Below, piece after piece: positions 63,210 to 64,000 of a stretch of 64,000 nucleotides of DNA; position 1 is the stretch's first letter, and every line of letters begins with the position of its first letter. The position numbers were made by a program, and so were the translations under genes. The DNA lies in contig NZ_JAPMLV010000005.1 of assembly GCF_026420145.1 (NCBI RefSeq), positions 62,001 through 126,000 on the forward strand, read 5' to 3'. The notes beneath the pieces are model-generated. The model did not search any database and was not told the origin of the DNA. It saw nothing but the letters and a program-made list of their open reading frames with translations. This DNA comes from Enterobacter pseudoroggenkampii. Its GTDB lineage: Bacteria; Pseudomonadota; Gammaproteobacteria; Enterobacterales; Enterobacteriaceae.

Positions 63210-64000
63210 TTAAACGAGGAAGTTGCCCAGAATCAGCAGTGAGACAGAGACGTTAATCGCCCCGCCGATACGGGTAGCAATCTGGGCGAACGGCATCAGG
63301 CTCATGCGGTTGCCTGCGGTCAGGATCGCCACGTCGCCGGTACCGCCCTGGCCGCTCTGGCAGCAGGAGACGATGGCGACATCAATCGGGTGCATACCAA
63401 TCTTTTTGCCGACGAAGAAGCCGGTGGCGACCAGTGCAGAAACGGTGCTGACAATCACCAGCAGGTTGCTGACGGTGAACGCCGCCACCAGTTCATGCCA
63501 TGGGGTGATGGCCACGCCAACGGCGAAGAGGATCGGGTAGGTCACAGAAGTCTGGAAGAATTTGTACACCACCTGAGAACCTTCCAGCAGGCGTGGAGAA
63601 GCGCCGTTGCAGAGCTTCACCAGCACCGCCATAAACAGCATGCCGACCGGAGCAGGCAGGCCAATCAGCTTGTGGCCGAGCATGCCCAGCATGTAGAGCA
63701 GCACCGCCAGCAGCGCGCCGGAGGCGATAGTGGTCACATCCGCTTTGCCGGAGAACGCAGGCTGAGAGACGGTGGTATCGGCATTGGCGCGGTTAGGCAT
63801 CAGCTGGCCTTCACCGGTCAGGTGCGGGAAACGTTTACCGAGCTGGTTCAGGCAGCCGGAGATAATGATCGCCGTCAGACCACCGAGCATCACCATCGGC
63901 AGCACGCGGCCGAGCGCCACGCCCTGGTCCATGTGCAGTAAGGTGGCATAGCCGATGGAAAGCGGGATCGCCCCTTCCCCGACGCCGCCCGCCATAATAG
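63210..64000 (-). CDS. 2-hydroxycarboxylate (citrate) transporter, C-terminal part, cut by window edge
   Basis: About 263 C-terminal residues are present; the start lies beyond base 64000. GGVGEGAIPLS and CCQSGQGGTGDVAILTAGNRMSLMPFAQIATRIGG are the two reentrant-loop signatures of the 2-HCT family (CitS, CitW). Hydrophobic helices fill the rest. K. pneumoniae CitS is a Na+/citrate symporter, and CitW a citrate/acetate exchanger. With citrate lyase behind it, citrate uptake is the likely role. It lies 17 nt before the FAH gene. Confidence 0.9.
   Translation of the reverse strand, partial: IMAGGVGEGAIPLSIGYATLLHMDQGVALGRVLPMVMLGGLTAIIISGCLNQLGKRFPHLTGEGQLMPNRANADTTVSQPAFSGKADVTTIASGALLAVLLYMLGMLGHKLIGLPAPVGMLFMAVLVKLCNGASPRLLEGSQVVYKFFQTSVTYPILFAVGVAITPWHELVAAFTVSNLLVIVSTVSALVATGFFVGKKIGMHPIDVAIVSCCQSGQGGTGDVAILTAGNRMSLMPFAQIATRIGGAINVSVSLLILGNFLV

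Overview
The window is a stretch of chromosome from a gammaproteobacterium of the Enterobacteriaceae. Gene order and protein sequences follow the E. coli K-12 prfB-to-nupG region almost gene for gene. The departures point to an Enterobacter/Lelliottia/Leclercia-like genus rather than Escherichia: a RpiR-type regulator sits next to bglA, an OprD-type porin lies between loiP and speB, a small DUF559 gene stands where E. coli has yggM-ansB, and a citrate lyase cluster follows nupG. The genus assignment is inference. No tRNA, rRNA operon, insertion sequence, prophage or CRISPR array was seen.

Layout. Bases 1-3948 hold the minus-strand run xerD-dsbC-recJ-prfB (recombination, disulfide isomerisation, release factor 2 with its +1 frameshift). 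Bases 4050-7269 hold fldB, cptA/sdhE, ygfZ and trhA, with Fe-S and flavin maintenance as a recurring theme. Bases 7529-10635 hold the RpiR regulator, bglA and ygfF. The glycine cleavage operon gcvTHP (10706-15157) follows, then pepP-ubiH-ubiI with ygfB (15555-19868), then zapA, 6S RNA and fau (20037-21212). Serine and pentose metabolism (serA, rpiA), argP with its known target argO, yggE and mscS fill 21317-26997. Central carbon genes epd-pgk-fbaA and tktA fill 27184-32921. Bases 33194-38730 hold loiP, a porin, and polyamine synthesis (speB, speA, yqgB). metK, galP, sprT, endA, rsmE, gshB, yqgE, ruvX and yggR-hemW occupy 39394-50776. yggN, yggL, trmB, mutY, yggX, mltC and nupG reach 57183. The window ends in a minus-strand citrate fermentation operon: a 2-hydroxycarboxylate transporter (cut by the window edge), a FAH-family protein, then citC-D-E-F-X-G.

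Repeats are the most distinctive non-coding content. Two families recur at gene ends. One is the usual Y-REP (GCCGGGTGGCGGC type), at six loci. The other is a CCCTCTCCC/GGGAGAGGG palindrome, usually with a GGGGTGAGG arm, in seven copies. Two of the seven are fused to a terminator-like hairpin, forming a conserved unit of about 80 bp. Two others flank the 3' end of the DUF559 endonuclease-like gene, and one of these supplies that gene's last codons and stop. This gene-repeat association is the best candidate here for something under-described.

Regulation visible in sequence includes the prfB frameshift, Gal operators plus a perfect CRP site at galP, Cra and CRP sites upstream of epd, MetJ-like boxes at metK, a GcvA-like inverted repeat upstream of gcvT, and mutually exclusive hairpins upstream of yqgB-speA.
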